Below, one piece after another: positions 15,512 through 24,596 of a DNA stretch of 38,980 bases. The notes beneath the pieces are model-generated. The model made no database searches. It saw only the letters and a list, made by a program, of their open reading frames with translations, and was not told where the DNA came from. Position numbers and translations under genes: made by a program. Positions within the stretch are counted from its first letter, which is position 1. The number at the start of each line of letters is the position of its first letter. Origin of the DNA: Prolixibacteraceae bacterium (GTDB lineage: Bacteria > Bacteroidota > Bacteroidia > Bacteroidales > Prolixibacteraceae); the NCBI GenBank assembly GCA_019459525.1, contig JAIBEY010000012.1, positions 1-38,980 of the forward strand, read 5' to 3'.

Positions 15512-15928
15512 CTATTGTTCGGCAAAAGCAAGGATGTACCCGTTCACATCTTTCATGTAAAACTCTTTCATACCATACCAGGTGGTTTTCACTTCGGTTA
15601 TCTCCGAAACCTGATCTTTTAGTTGGGCATAAAATTCTTCTAAACCAACAACTTCCATGTAAAACGAAACAGAAGCTCCCATGGAGTCACCGGATGCCAG
15701 CTCTACATCGTGCTTAAAACTATCCGAACGCTGGAACATCAGCTCCACCTCGCCGTTTTTCATCAAAGCATACACGTATTCAAGGCCTTCAGTCAGGGTT
15801 TCATGTACACCATCCTGAGTTTCGGGAACAGCCATTGCCAGCGAGAAACCTAAAGCTGACTCGTAAAACTGAACGGTTTCCCGAATATCGTTAACTTCAA
15901 AATTGGGAGTTAATTTAGTAATCTTCAT
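15512..15928 (-). CDS. VOC (glyoxalase-fold) protein
   Basis: 138 aa from MKITKLTPNFEVNDI (ATG at 15926-15928; the frame is open 9 codons further upstream). VOC signature DIRETVQFYESALGFSLAMA, a VELMFQR strand and the closing FYMKDVNGYILAFAE. One VOC repeat, so presumably a homodimer, or a heterodimer with the neighbouring VOC protein. It lies 31 bp after the AraC regulator, which probably controls it. Confidence 0.85.
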   Translation of the reverse strand: MKITKLTPNFEVNDIRETVQFYESALGFSLAMAVPETQDGVHETLTEGLEYVYALMKNGEVELMFQRSDSFKHDVELASGDSMGASVSFYMEVVGLEEFYAQLKDQVSEITEVKTTWYGMKEFYMKDVNGYILAFAEQ

Positions 15929-15959
15929 CTTGACATTTTTTTTGTGAATAAGCACAAAA

Positions 15960-16700
15960 CTACTTCTTTGGCAGGGTTGATAATTGTAAAAATCGGTCGT
16001 TTTGGTTCTGATGCAGTTTTTTCGGAGTGACTCCGGTATAACGTTTCACTTCCTTAATGAAATGTGCCTGATCGTAATACGCCTTTGCCGGTTGCAGTTG
16101 CCCTTTGGCTATTTGCCGGTAAGCAGCATGACATTTCAGGATGTTGGCAAATGTTTTAAGCGAAAGCCCAAACTGGTTATTGAACCAGCGATTGATTTGC
16201 CTGCTGCTCCACCCTATCCGATCAGCCAGTACGCTAACCGGAATATCACCTTTTTGCTCATACAAAATCTGGAACAGTCTGAATTTACGGCTATCAATTT
16301 CATTCTTTTCAGGCAAAAACCGGATCAGTATCTGGCTCATCAGCTCTTCAAACTGCGCCAGGTCATCGAACGGGAGCGCCCCCCAATAATCAACAGGCAG
16401 GTTGGTTGAGGTATCAACAATGGTTTGAATGGATTCGCGAAAAATGTATTCGGTAGCAATCAACCGAAACCGCACACCAAACATGCGGGTATGTTTTTCC
16501 ATGCGCACGTCAATCGCCTTCGTCCAGATACCTGTCAGGAAAACACTGAATAATTCGCTATTCCTGATTTCGAAAATAAGGTCGAAATAGCCATCGGGCA
16601 GAATGGTGTTTACCACGTCTTCTTCCTGACTGTCGAACATCCAGAAACACTTCACAAAGTCCGACAGTTCTCCGGATATTTCGTTTTCGGTGTAAATCAT
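15960..16700 (-). CDS. AraC-family regulator with DUF6597-like N domain
   Basis: 246 aa from MIYTENEISGELSDFVKCFW (ATG 16698-16700); the open frame 13 codons longer lacks similarity. The N-terminal half (ILPDGYFDLIFEI..FGVRFRLIATEYIFRESI) is the DUF6597-type cupin-like domain; the C-terminal 90 residues are the AraC double helix-turn-helix (VSVLADRIGWSSRQINRWFNNQFGLS..YDQAHFIKEVKRYTGVTPKKL). First gene of the co-directional series down to 11024, probably regulating the adjacent VOC genes. Confidence 0.88.
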   Translation of the reverse strand: MIYTENEISGELSDFVKCFWMFDSQEEDVVNTILPDGYFDLIFEIRNSELFSVFLTGIWTKAIDVRMEKHTRMFGVRFRLIATEYIFRESIQTIVDTSTNLPVDYWGALPFDDLAQFEELMSQILIRFLPEKNEIDSRKFRLFQILYEQKGDIPVSVLADRIGWSSRQINRWFNNQFGLSLKTFANILKCHAAYRQIAKGQLQPAKAYYDQAHFIKEVKRYTGVTPKKLHQNQNDRFLQLSTLPKK

Positions 16701-16835
16701 TTCAAATGTAAGTTCAGTTGTCCATACACAAAAATGCAAGTTTTTTGAAATATACCGTTACATCAACAGGCACTATTAAACCAGCATTCCTTTTGTTTTC
16801 ATGGGTAATTTCTCTTTCGCCCTGTACAGGCAAAA

Positions 16836-16870
16836 AAAACGGGAAAGGCGTCCTTTTCCTTTCCCGTTTT
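16836..16870 (-). terminator. Terminator of the aldo/keto reductase gene
   Basis: A 13-bp perfect stem AAAACGGGAAAGG (16836-16848) with CCTTTCCCGTTTT (16858-16870) and an eight-T run on the minus strand. It lies 20 bp after the stop at 16891 and shields the AraC-led unit from read-through. Confidence 0.9.
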
Positions 16871-16890
16871 CACAACACTTTAATAAACGA

Positions 16891-17907
16891 TTATTTTTTT
16901 CGGTCAGCACTCTGTCGGTCAATCATCCAGCCAGGGTATTCAGGCGTAGGTTTGCTGACTTCATCGAGCTTAGCTATCTCTTCAGCAGACAATTTCACTT
17001 CGGCAGCTTTTAGGTTGTCGAGCAACTGTTCCTGTCTTTTCGCACCAATAATAACCGTTGTAACCACAGGCTGATGAAGCAACCAGGCCAGCGCAATCTG
17101 AGCAACAGTTACACCTTTAGCCGAAGCAATTTCCTGCATTACATCAATAATGTCGAACGCTTTGTCCTTGTTGATCGGCGGAAAGTCGAAATTCACTCGC
17201 CGACCTTCTTCGGTGGTGGCGTTGCGGCTGTATTTTCCGCTCAGAAATCCACCAGCGAGCGGACTCCAAACCATCAGTCCCAATTTTTGGTCGAGTAACA
17301 TTGGTACCAATTCGCGTTCCAGATCGCGACCGGCAATGGTGTAATAGGCCTGAAGTGAGACGAATTTAGCCAGGTGTTGCTGTGCCGAAACTCCCAGCGC
17401 TTTCATGATGTGCCAGGCAGCCAGATTGGAACAGCCAATGTACCGCACTTTTCCACTTTTCACCAGCGAATCCAAAGCTTCCAGAGTCTCTTCCATTGGC
17501 GTAAGTGGGTCAAAACCATGAATCTGGTACAAATCGATGTAATCCATATTCAAACGGGTCAGGCTCTCATCGGCCTGCTGCAAAATATGCTTGCGGCTTA
17601 AGCCCGAATTATTCGGTCCATCGCCCATCATACCGCGCACTTTGGTGGCAATCACCAAATCATCGCGTTTCAACCCAAGGTCACGAATGGCCTGACCAGT
17701 CATTTTTTCGCTTAATCCTTCACTGTAAATGTTGGCGGTATCGATGAAATTGATTCCGGCATCAACCGATGTTTTTACCAGTTGGTTTACTTCATCCTGA
17801 GGCATGGTGCCAATGGCCGTCCACATTCCACGTCCGCCAAATGTCATGGTTCCGAGGCAAAGCTCCGAAACTTTTAACCCTGTGTTTCCTAATAAATTGT
17901 AATTCAT
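16891..17907 (-). CDS. Aldo/keto reductase
   Basis: 338 aa from MNYNLLGNTGLKVSELCLGT (ATG 17905-17907); the frame is open another 24 codons, but a TAATTTTG promoter box lies inside that extension. The (beta/alpha)8 NADPH-dependent family is plain: FIDTANIYSEG with the tetrad Asp and Tyr, VIATKV with Lys, DLYQIHGFDP with His, and the cofactor end QIALAWLLHQPVVTTVIIGAK. It would reduce an aldehyde or ketone in the cytoplasm; substrate unknown. Divided from its neighbours by its own promoter and terminator. Confidence 0.93.
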   Translation of the reverse strand: MNYNLLGNTGLKVSELCLGTMTFGGRGMWTAIGTMPQDEVNQLVKTSVDAGINFIDTANIYSEGLSEKMTGQAIRDLGLKRDDLVIATKVRGMMGDGPNNSGLSRKHILQQADESLTRLNMDYIDLYQIHGFDPLTPMEETLEALDSLVKSGKVRYIGCSNLAAWHIMKALGVSAQQHLAKFVSLQAYYTIAGRDLERELVPMLLDQKLGLMVWSPLAGGFLSGKYSRNATTEEGRRVNFDFPPINKDKAFDIIDVMQEIASAKGVTVAQIALAWLLHQPVVTTVIIGAKRQEQLLDNLKAAEVKLSAEEIAKLDEVSKPTPEYPGWMIDRQSADRKK

Positions 17908-17940
17908 AGCTTCTTTTTGTTTAATGAATATTGATACGAA

Positions 17941-17948
17941 CAAAATTA
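17941..17948 (-). promoter_or_regulatory. TAATTTTG -7 element of the aldo/keto reductase
   Basis: Exact TAnnTTTG match on the minus strand, 34 bp upstream of the chosen ATG. A TTG lies 16 bases further up, shorter than the usual 19-21, so strength is uncertain. It argues against the longer start at 17979. Confidence 0.5.
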
Positions 17949-18000
17949 CTTCAGCCGAATAAACCAATACATGCGACAATCAAACAAAAAACTGCATAAA

Positions 18001-18909
18001 TCAAACAACTGGTGCAACCCTGTAACTTTTGGGAGTCTGATTAAAATTTTTCCGGAAAAAGTTTATAAAATGAGGCAACTCTTCAAATCCGAGTGAATAC
18101 GAGATTTCAGAGATATTCCAGTTGGTGTGCCTTAGCAGGGCTCCTGCTTCCTGCGAAATCCGTTCGGCAATCAATTGCGAAGTTGTTTTTCCTGTTGATT
18201 CTTTCAGGCTCCGGTTCAGGTGATTAACGTGTACCGAAAGGTGTTCGGCAAAATCGACCGGCGCACGCAAAATCATCCGCTGGGCAGGTGACTCTATCGG
18301 GAATTGTCGTTCTAGTAGTTCGGCAAACAGCGCTGCGATGCGTGCCGAAGCATTTGAGGTAGCGTAAGAACTGGCTTCGGCTGGTTGCATCCGAATGGCG
18401 CTATGAATCAGGTTAAACACCAGCCCCCTGATCACATCGTATTTATAGACGTAATCGGAATTGATTTCTTCGAACATTTTTTCGTAGATAGCGGCAATCT
18501 CGTCACAGGTTTCGGCTGAAAGCAAATACACCAGGTTTCCACCGGGTTTAAACATGGGGTATTCCTTCAAAACTCCGTATTGGGTAAAAAATGCTTCAGT
18601 AAAAATGCAGAAGACTCCAGAATAATCATCGCTAAGCCGCTCAAAGTTATAAGGAATCATCGGGTTGGAAAACATGATGGCGAAGTGGTCGCTAACCACC
18701 GTTTTGTCGGCATAATGGATTTTGTGCCGACCTTTTAACAGACTAATTTTGTAATAATCTTTCCGGCTATATGGAATTGACCGTGTGTGTGTTCCCAAAA
18801 ATTCCTGCATCCGGAATACGTTAAAATTTCCGATTTCCCTTTTCAGGTTATCGGGTATGCAACAGAATTTCGACTGATAAAGGTCCTCGATGCTTTGTGT
18901 CTTTTCCAT
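18001..18909 (-). CDS. AraC-family transcriptional regulator
   Basis: 302 aa. The N-terminal half is a cupin-type sensing domain (TRSIPYSRKDYYKISLLKGRHKIHYADKTVV..VFCIFTEAFF). The C-terminal 100 residues hold the two helix-turn-helix motifs (FAEHLSVHVNHLNRSLKESTGKTTSQLI and NISEISYSLGFEELPHFINFFRKNFNQTPKSYR). It lies 94 bp upstream of the aldo/keto reductase on the same strand and is its likely regulator. Confidence 0.9.
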   Translation of the reverse strand: MEKTQSIEDLYQSKFCCIPDNLKREIGNFNVFRMQEFLGTHTRSIPYSRKDYYKISLLKGRHKIHYADKTVVSDHFAIMFSNPMIPYNFERLSDDYSGVFCIFTEAFFTQYGVLKEYPMFKPGGNLVYLLSAETCDEIAAIYEKMFEEINSDYVYKYDVIRGLVFNLIHSAIRMQPAEASSYATSNASARIAALFAELLERQFPIESPAQRMILRAPVDFAEHLSVHVNHLNRSLKESTGKTTSQLIAERISQEAGALLRHTNWNISEISYSLGFEELPHFINFFRKNFNQTPKSYRVAPVV

Positions 18910-18976
18910 ACCTCAAAGTTGCAAAAATCAAACGAAAGAAAAAACAATCGGAATAGGAACATCCGTATCTGCCGAA

Positions 18977-20215
18977 TTATTTACCTTTTATGTCGTAAAC
19001 CATCAACGCATTGTTGTGCCTGATATACAATTTCCCATCGGCAATTACCTGATGTGCCCAATGCTGAGCAGTTCCGAGCAGAACTTTGAATTTACTGATG
19101 ACACGAAATTGTTCCGGAGTTCCTTCCGCCAGAGCCATTTCCCCATCCTTTTCGGCATAGCAATAAAACAGTCCGTCGGCATAAATTACCGGACCACCAC
19201 CCAATTCTTTGGCAATGTATTTGGTTTGCCCGGTTTGTGCATCAATGCAAAACCATTTGGGCTGAATGTGTGCTGATCCGTAAACGTAACCATCCTTTAG
19301 AACAAAACCACTCTGAAGATTAATGAATTCCTTGTTCCGCCAGGCAATTTCGGCTCTTTTACCATCGGGTGAGAGCTTGAGCGCAACCAAACCCGAGCTG
19401 TCTTTGCGCGAAGCACTCGAAACAATCAGATTCCCATTGAAATAAACGGGTGTGTTGGCGTGTATTTTATTGTCCTGAAACTGGTGAATCCGCCAGTGCA
19501 TTTGACCGGTATTGGCATCCAACCCGACAATTGATGTCGAAGTCAGGTTAGCCAGAATTCGGTTGCCGTTGTGGTTAAAAACAATTGGGGAAGAATAAGT
19601 TGCTTTTTCGCCATAAGCCGGGCTCGACCATATTTTCGCGCCGGTAAAGCGATTCAGAGCCACTACATTGTTCTCTTTTCCGCCAGGTGTACAAAACAGT
19701 TTGTCTCCGTCAATCAAGATCGACTCAGAAAAACCAAATTGCACCGAATCTGCTTTCAGGTCTTTGAAAAAATCGACACTCCAAACGGGTTCGCCAGTTT
19801 CGGATTTTAAGCAATATACGGCCCCATTACCACTTTCCACATAAACCAAATCGCCCGCAACCGTTGGCGTTGAGCGCGCTCCGGGGAAAATGCCAGTCCA
19901 GTCTTTTCCGTAGTTCTTTTTCCAGAGAAACTTGCCTTTGGTGTCGAAAGCAAAAAGATAACCGTCCGAATTCAGTGTATCCGGAATGCCGGTAACAAAC
20001 ACTTTTTCGTTGGCCACCACAACGCTTCCCTGACCAGTACCCAGCCCTTCGTAAGACCAGAGCATTTGGGGGCCATTGACAGGCCATTCTTTCAGCAGAT
20101 TGGTTTCGGGGTAAATTCCATCGCGGTTAGGTCCGCGCCATTGCGATTGTGCGGTGGCAACTCCTGAAACGATTGTTACCAAAACAATCAGGCAGATTAA
20201 ATTCTTCAAGTTCAT
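18977..20215 (-). CDS. Exported PQQ-type beta-propeller protein
   Basis: 412 aa with a signal peptide (MNLKNLICLIVLVTIVSGVATAQ). The mature part is a series of PQQ-like blades, each with an Ala-x-Asp..Thr-Gly-x-x-x-Trp turn: SGNGAVYCLKSETGEPVWSV, VVALNRFTGAKIWSS, IVGLDANTGQMHWRI, CIDAQTGQTKYIAKE. It starts with SQWRGPNRDGIYPE, typical of periplasmic WD/PQQ-like proteins of Bacteroidota and Planctomycetota. Usually a protein-interaction scaffold rather than a PQQ enzyme; no dehydrogenase residues seen. Confidence 0.85.
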   Translation of the reverse strand: MNLKNLICLIVLVTIVSGVATAQSQWRGPNRDGIYPETNLLKEWPVNGPQMLWSYEGLGTGQGSVVVANEKVFVTGIPDTLNSDGYLFAFDTKGKFLWKKNYGKDWTGIFPGARSTPTVAGDLVYVESGNGAVYCLKSETGEPVWSVDFFKDLKADSVQFGFSESILIDGDKLFCTPGGKENNVVALNRFTGAKIWSSPAYGEKATYSSPIVFNHNGNRILANLTSTSIVGLDANTGQMHWRIHQFQDNKIHANTPVYFNGNLIVSSASRKDSSGLVALKLSPDGKRAEIAWRNKEFINLQSGFVLKDGYVYGSAHIQPKWFCIDAQTGQTKYIAKELGGGPVIYADGLFYCYAEKDGEMALAEGTPEQFRVISKFKVLLGTAQHWAHQVIADGKLYIRHNNALMVYDIKGK

Positions 20216-20313
20216 TTTATCCGGATTTAAGGTTTTACGAATGCGTAAGCAGAACCGTCAAATCATTACGGAGGAGCTTATATATAGTTGGACTATTTTC
20301 AGCAAACGAGTGA

Positions 20314-21270
20314 TTATTGCAAACCATCTCCATCCTGAAACAGCCTTCCCTGCCAGGTATTTCGGGCTTCGAGCAGTTTTTCGAGTTTGGCGGTAAATTC
20401 GAAGTTTTTAAGTCCCCAGCGCGGTGCAACAAGTAATTCGTCAGGGGCTTCGCTCACAAAGCGCTCAACCACAATTTTCGGATTCAGCAATTCCAGGTAA
20501 TTCACGACTAAATCCAGGTAGCCATCTACAGTAAACATCCGAAAGCTATCCGGATTCTGCCTGTATTCCTGAAACATGCGGGTTCCTTTATGAATTTGCA
20601 ACTGGTGAAGTTTTAAGTTTTCAACCGGGAGCTGCGAAATTACTCTTGCCTGATTGAGCCAATCCTGATCGGTTTCGCCTGGTAAACCTAAAATCAGGTG
20701 CGCACAATTGTGAATGTTTCGTTTAGCTGTCTCGCGTATCGCCCAAATAGATTCTTCAAAACCATGTCCACGATTCATCCGGTCAAGGCTTGAGTTCAGA
20801 TGCGACTCAACACCAAATTCAACCATAATGTAATAATTTTCAGCCAGATACTCAAGATAATCCAATATCTCAGTAGTAAGGCAATCGGGACGGGTTGCGA
20901 TTACCAACCCGATTACCTCGGGATGCTGTAAGGCTTCTTCGTACAACAACTTCAGAATCTCAATGGGCGCATAAGTATTACTGTACGATTGAAAATAAGC
21001 CAGATATTTCATCGAATTGTATTTCCTTGAAAAAAAACCGATACCCTCATTTAACTGCACAGTCACGCTTTTTTCCAGATTGCAATAAGCCGGAGAAAAG
21101 GTGAGATTGTTACAATACGAGCACCCGCCCGTTCCCCTGGAACCATCGCGGTTCGGGCAGGTAAATCCGGCATCAATCGAAATTTTCTGCACCCTGCCGT
21201 TAAACTTTTCACGGAAATAACCCGAAAAATCATTGTAACGTTTGTCGCCTCTCCACTGCAATTTATCCAT
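20314..21270 (-). CDS. TIGR01212-family (YhcC-like) radical SAM protein
   Basis: 318 aa from MDKLQWRGDKRYN (ATG 21268-21270); the open frame extends 34 codons further into hydrophobic, AT-rich sequence that also contains the promoter box at 21295-21302. Cluster cysteines C38, C50 and C53 (CPNRDGSRGTGGCSYC) are in the spacing typical of TIGR01212. Further family marks are SYSNTYAP, IATRPDCLT, EFGVESHLN and HLILGLPGE. The [4Fe-4S] cluster splits S-adenosylmethionine; the reaction of this family is not established. Monocistronic. Confidence 0.92.
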   Translation of the reverse strand: MDKLQWRGDKRYNDFSGYFREKFNGRVQKISIDAGFTCPNRDGSRGTGGCSYCNNLTFSPAYCNLEKSVTVQLNEGIGFFSRKYNSMKYLAYFQSYSNTYAPIEILKLLYEEALQHPEVIGLVIATRPDCLTTEILDYLEYLAENYYIMVEFGVESHLNSSLDRMNRGHGFEESIWAIRETAKRNIHNCAHLILGLPGETDQDWLNQARVISQLPVENLKLHQLQIHKGTRMFQEYRQNPDSFRMFTVDGYLDLVVNYLELLNPKIVVERFVSEAPDELLVAPRWGLKNFEFTAKLEKLLEARNTWQGRLFQDGDGLQ

Positions 21271-21583
21271 CAGCATTAATTTTAAGAACCGACACAAAAG
21301 TAGCCCAAATTCGAGTTCGGTTGCTACAAATAGTATAAGTTCTGACAGCAAATTAAAGCATCGAAAGAACATCCGATTTCCCGTCTTTTTCGGTCACACA
21401 TGCAAAATCAAGCATAACAACGAAAAACAAAATCGCACAAAACACTAAAAAACAGACACTAAACACGAATAAAACCGAATGACAATTGTTTAAAACTAGT
21501 TTAAAACTTTTCAGCAAGAAGCCCCAAATGGATTACTTTCTTAAGATCGAATTTATAAATTTAATGAACGATAAAACGCTGCT
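21271..21583. other. Divergent intergenic region, 313 bp
   Basis: Lies between the divergent radical SAM gene (minus) and DUF4301 gene (plus). It holds the minus-strand promoter box at 21295-21302 and A-rich DNA around 21385-21480. The start of DUF4301 is the ATG at 21584; a 68-codon frame from 21486 overlaps it out of phase and is not a gene. Confidence 0.55.
21295..21302 (-). promoter_or_regulatory. TACTTTTG -7 element of the radical SAM gene
   Basis: Exact TAnnTTTG match 25 bp upstream of the ATG at 21270. A TTTG at 21327-21330 is 24 bases away, slightly long. It supports the shorter start of the radical SAM gene. Confidence 0.5.
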
Positions 21584-23125
21584 ATGTTTGAACCAAAAGA
21601 TATCAGCCAGATTAAGGCTCGCGGTAGTCAAATGGATACCGTTATACAACAAATTAAAAATTTCAAATCAGGTTTCCCACTCCTCAGAATAATAGAAGCT
21701 GCCAGCATTTATCATGGGATAATACAATTGTCGGACAAAGAGAAACAGCAATACATAACTACTTATAACGATAAAGTTTCGGGCGGATTGACACTTCTGA
21801 AATTTGTTCCGGCTTCGGGTGCTGCCAGTAGAATGTTTCAATCTTTATTTCTGACTGTTGAAGAACTGCAAAACGGGAAAGCTATTTCGGAACTTCAGGG
21901 GCATACTGAAACCTTAACATTTTTGAGCAAACTTCAGAAATTTGCATTCTATCCCGACCTGAAAACGAAAGCTTTTGCTGAAAATACGGCAATAGATTCG
22001 CTACCGGCACAAACTCTTTTGGAATGGGTACTGTTCGATCAGGGTTTAAATTATGGAAATTTGCCCAAAGGACTTTTGAAATTTCACAGTTATCCGGAAG
22101 GAAACCGGACCTCGATGGAAGAACATTTTGTGGAAGGTGCCTGGTATGCGAAGGATAGCAGCAATGTGGTCAATCTCCATTTTACAGTTTCGCCCGAGCA
22201 CCAGCAAGCTTTTGAGAAACATGTGGATGAAATTAAACCCAAATACGAACAGTTATTTGATGTCAGCTATCGGGTTAGTTTCTCTCAGCAAAAACCTTCG
22301 ACCGATACGATTGCAGTTAATCCCGACAACGAACCGTTCCGGAATAACGACGGCAGCCTGCTTTTCAGACCCGCCGGTCATGGAGCATTGCTTGCAAACC
22401 TGAATGATTTGGATGCCGATATAATTTTTATTAAAAATATCGACAACGTGGTTCCCGATCAGTTGAAAACGCCAACCGTAAATTATAAAAAGGCGCTTGC
22501 CGGAGTCCTGCTTACCCTTCAGGAACAAATTTTTCACTATCAGAAAATGCTTGCAGAACACCATCCTGCATCGCTCGAAAGTGGTTTTTATGCCGAGGCC
22601 GCTAACTTTCTCGAAAATGTGATGAATATTACTCCTCCAAACAACCAGTATTATAGCGAAAAAGAGGAATTATACCATTATTTCAGTTCAAAATTTAATC
22701 GTCCAATCCGTGTTTGCGGAATGGTTAAAAACCAAGGTGAACCGGGAGGAGGGCCTTTCTTTGCAGTTAATAGCGACGGATCTGTTTCGCTACAGATTGC
22801 CGAAAGCTCTCAAATCAATTTTAACGATCCGGAACAGGCAGCTATTGCTAAAAATGCGACCCATTTTAATCCGGTTGACCTGATTTGTGCGGTTAAAGAT
22901 TATAAAGGTGAAAAATATAATCTTGCTGACTTTTCAGATCCTGAAACCGGTTTTATTTCGACCAAATCAAAGGATGGTAAAGTTCTTAAAGCCCAGGAAT
23001 TACCAGGTTTGTGGAACGGAGCCATGTCTGACTGGAATACACTTTTCGTAGAAGTTCCTGTCGAAACATTTAATCCGGTAAAAACAGTTACCGATCTGTT
23101 GAGAAATGAACATCAGACGAATTGA
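21584..23125 (+). CDS. DUF4301 protein, probable nucleotidyltransferase fold
   Basis: 513 aa, soluble; full length and motif pattern match DUF4301, a Bacteroidota family of unknown function. Three stretches recall UDP-sugar pyrophosphorylases: PASGAASRMF (76-85) like the Gly-rich NTP loop that ends in Arg-Met, RPAGHGALL (262-270) like the P.GHG uridine-binding loop, and IKNIDNVV (283-290) like the metal-binding NxDN strand. This fold reading is my inference, not a database result. A TPR gene follows after 48 bp but has its own promoter. Confidence 0.8.
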   Translation: MFEPKDISQIKARGSQMDTVIQQIKNFKSGFPLLRIIEAASIYHGIIQLSDKEKQQYITTYNDKVSGGLTLLKFVPASGAASRMFQSLFLTVEELQNGKAISELQGHTETLTFLSKLQKFAFYPDLKTKAFAENTAIDSLPAQTLLEWVLFDQGLNYGNLPKGLLKFHSYPEGNRTSMEEHFVEGAWYAKDSSNVVNLHFTVSPEHQQAFEKHVDEIKPKYEQLFDVSYRVSFSQQKPSTDTIAVNPDNEPFRNNDGSLLFRPAGHGALLANLNDLDADIIFIKNIDNVVPDQLKTPTVNYKKALAGVLLTLQEQIFHYQKMLAEHHPASLESGFYAEAANFLENVMNITPPNNQYYSEKEELYHYFSSKFNRPIRVCGMVKNQGEPGGGPFFAVNSDGSVSLQIAESSQINFNDPEQAAIAKNATHFNPVDLICAVKDYKGEKYNLADFSDPETGFISTKSKDGKVLKAQELPGLWNGAMSDWNTLFVEVPVETFNPVKTVTDLLRNEHQTN

Positions 23126-23153
23126 TACAAATCGAAAAGTATTCTTAAATTTG
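23122..23153 (+). promoter_or_regulatory. Promoter of the TPR gene
   Basis: TTG (23122-23124), a 21-base gap, then TAAATTTG (23146-23153): a full Bacteroidota promoter whose -33 element overlaps the end of DUF4301. The TPR start codon lies 20 bp beyond the box. Confidence 0.65.
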
Positions 23154-23173
23154 CAACCTTTTAATGAAAGTAT

Positions 23174-24592
23174 ATGAACGAGGACGCCAGGGATAGTTTT
23201 GAAGAAGATGATTTTGATGAGGCCGTAGCACGTTTCAAAACAATGGTGAAGACCAATACTTCAGAATACTTTGATGTATTTGAGGTAGAGGGTATCGTTG
23301 ACCATTTTTTAGAAGATGGCCGGTTAAATCTGGCAAAAAAAGCTGTTGAAACTGGTCTTCTTTTGCATCCATCTTCTGTTTCAATTAAAATTCGTGAGGC
23401 TCAGATTTTTATGCACGAAGGTAAACTCGAAGAATGTCTCGATTTATTAAGCATTGCCGAAAAAATTGAAGCCTACAATCCAGACTTATTTCTCACCAAA
23501 GGCGCTGCCTACAATCTCTTAGGCGACGTAAGCAAAGCCGTTGCAGCCTACGAATACGCCTTGAAACTCCCGGTCGATGAACTCGACGAAACGCTTTACA
23601 ACATTGGAATTTCATTCGGACAGGCCGGAGAAACCCATCTGGCCATAAAATATCTGGAAAAGGCGCATACTGAAAATCCAAAAAATGAAATTGTGCTGTA
23701 TGAATTGGGCTATTATTACGACAAAGATTCGCAATTCGAAAGCAGCATTGAGTATTACAACAAATACCTGGATATTGATCCGTTTAACCATTCGGTTTGG
23801 TACAACATCGGAATTACTTACAACCGGATGTCGATGTTCGATAAAGCCATTGAAGCCTATGATTACGCGCTGGTTTTAAACGACGAATTTCTTCATGCGC
23901 ATTTTAACAAAGCCAATGCACTGGCTAACAACAGTCAATTTGAACAGGCCATTGAATGCTATTTGGAATACCTTTTACTCGATGAAGGAAACGATGATGC
24001 CTATTGCTATCTGGCCGAATGCTATTTGAATACCGATCAGTACAGCGAAGCATTGGTCAACTACCAAAAAGCCATTAAAATAAATGATACGAACGCCAGT
24101 GCCTGGTATGGCTCCGGATTAATTATGTGGGCCGAAGGACAATTAGCCGAAGCTCAGACTTTTTTCAAAAAATCGATAAATCTGGAAGAGGACAATGCCG
24201 ACTTCTGGGCCATGAACGCCAAGGTACATGCTGAATTGAACGAACTAAAAGAAGCCATTGCTTCTTTCGAAATGGCCACCGTACTGGAGCCTGAAAATAT
24301 TGAAAACTGGCTCTCCTATTCCGAAATGTTTTACGATTTAAACGATACCGACCGCGCCATAGAAGTGCTTCGAACCGCAAATAAAATCAATAAATCCAAT
24401 GCTTTTATCAATTACCGATTAACGGCCTATTTACTCGATAAAAATGAGGAACTCGAAGCAGCCTGCCACTTCGAAAGGGCTTTGAAAATCGACTACAGCA
24501 AACAAAACGAATTATTTGAATTTTATCCGGAAGCATCTAAAATAGAATCAATAAGAAAACTTATTTCACAATACCAATCAACGAAATTTTAA
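23174..24592 (+). CDS. Tetratricopeptide-repeat protein
   Basis: 472 aa, acidic N terminus (MNEDARDSFEEDDFDEA), no signal peptide. At least nine 34-residue TPR units run from about residue 70 to 430, with the usual A/G-x-x-x-Y/F-x-x-x-A-x-x-x-Y/F pattern (e.g. WYNIGITYNRMSMFDKAIEAYDYAL; AYCYLAECYLNTDQYSEALVNYQKAI). A cytoplasmic protein-protein scaffold; partner unknown. It ends 4 bp before the phosphosulfolactate synthase-like gene, so they are cotranscribed. Confidence 0.88.
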   Translation: MNEDARDSFEEDDFDEAVARFKTMVKTNTSEYFDVFEVEGIVDHFLEDGRLNLAKKAVETGLLLHPSSVSIKIREAQIFMHEGKLEECLDLLSIAEKIEAYNPDLFLTKGAAYNLLGDVSKAVAAYEYALKLPVDELDETLYNIGISFGQAGETHLAIKYLEKAHTENPKNEIVLYELGYYYDKDSQFESSIEYYNKYLDIDPFNHSVWYNIGITYNRMSMFDKAIEAYDYALVLNDEFLHAHFNKANALANNSQFEQAIECYLEYLLLDEGNDDAYCYLAECYLNTDQYSEALVNYQKAIKINDTNASAWYGSGLIMWAEGQLAEAQTFFKKSINLEEDNADFWAMNAKVHAELNELKEAIASFEMATVLEPENIENWLSYSEMFYDLNDTDRAIEVLRTANKINKSNAFINYRLTAYLLDKNEELEAACHFERALKIDYSKQNELFEFYPEASKIESIRKLISQYQSTKF

Positions 24593-24596
24593 ACCA

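Noticed and set aside
17908-17979. Longer N terminus for the aldo/keto reductase
   Set aside because: The 24 added residues are hydrophobic, unlike the family, and contain the TAATTTTG promoter box.
21271-21372. Longer N terminus for the radical SAM protein
   Set aside because: The extension is absent from the family and contains the likely promoter; the start MDKLQW at 21270 fits.
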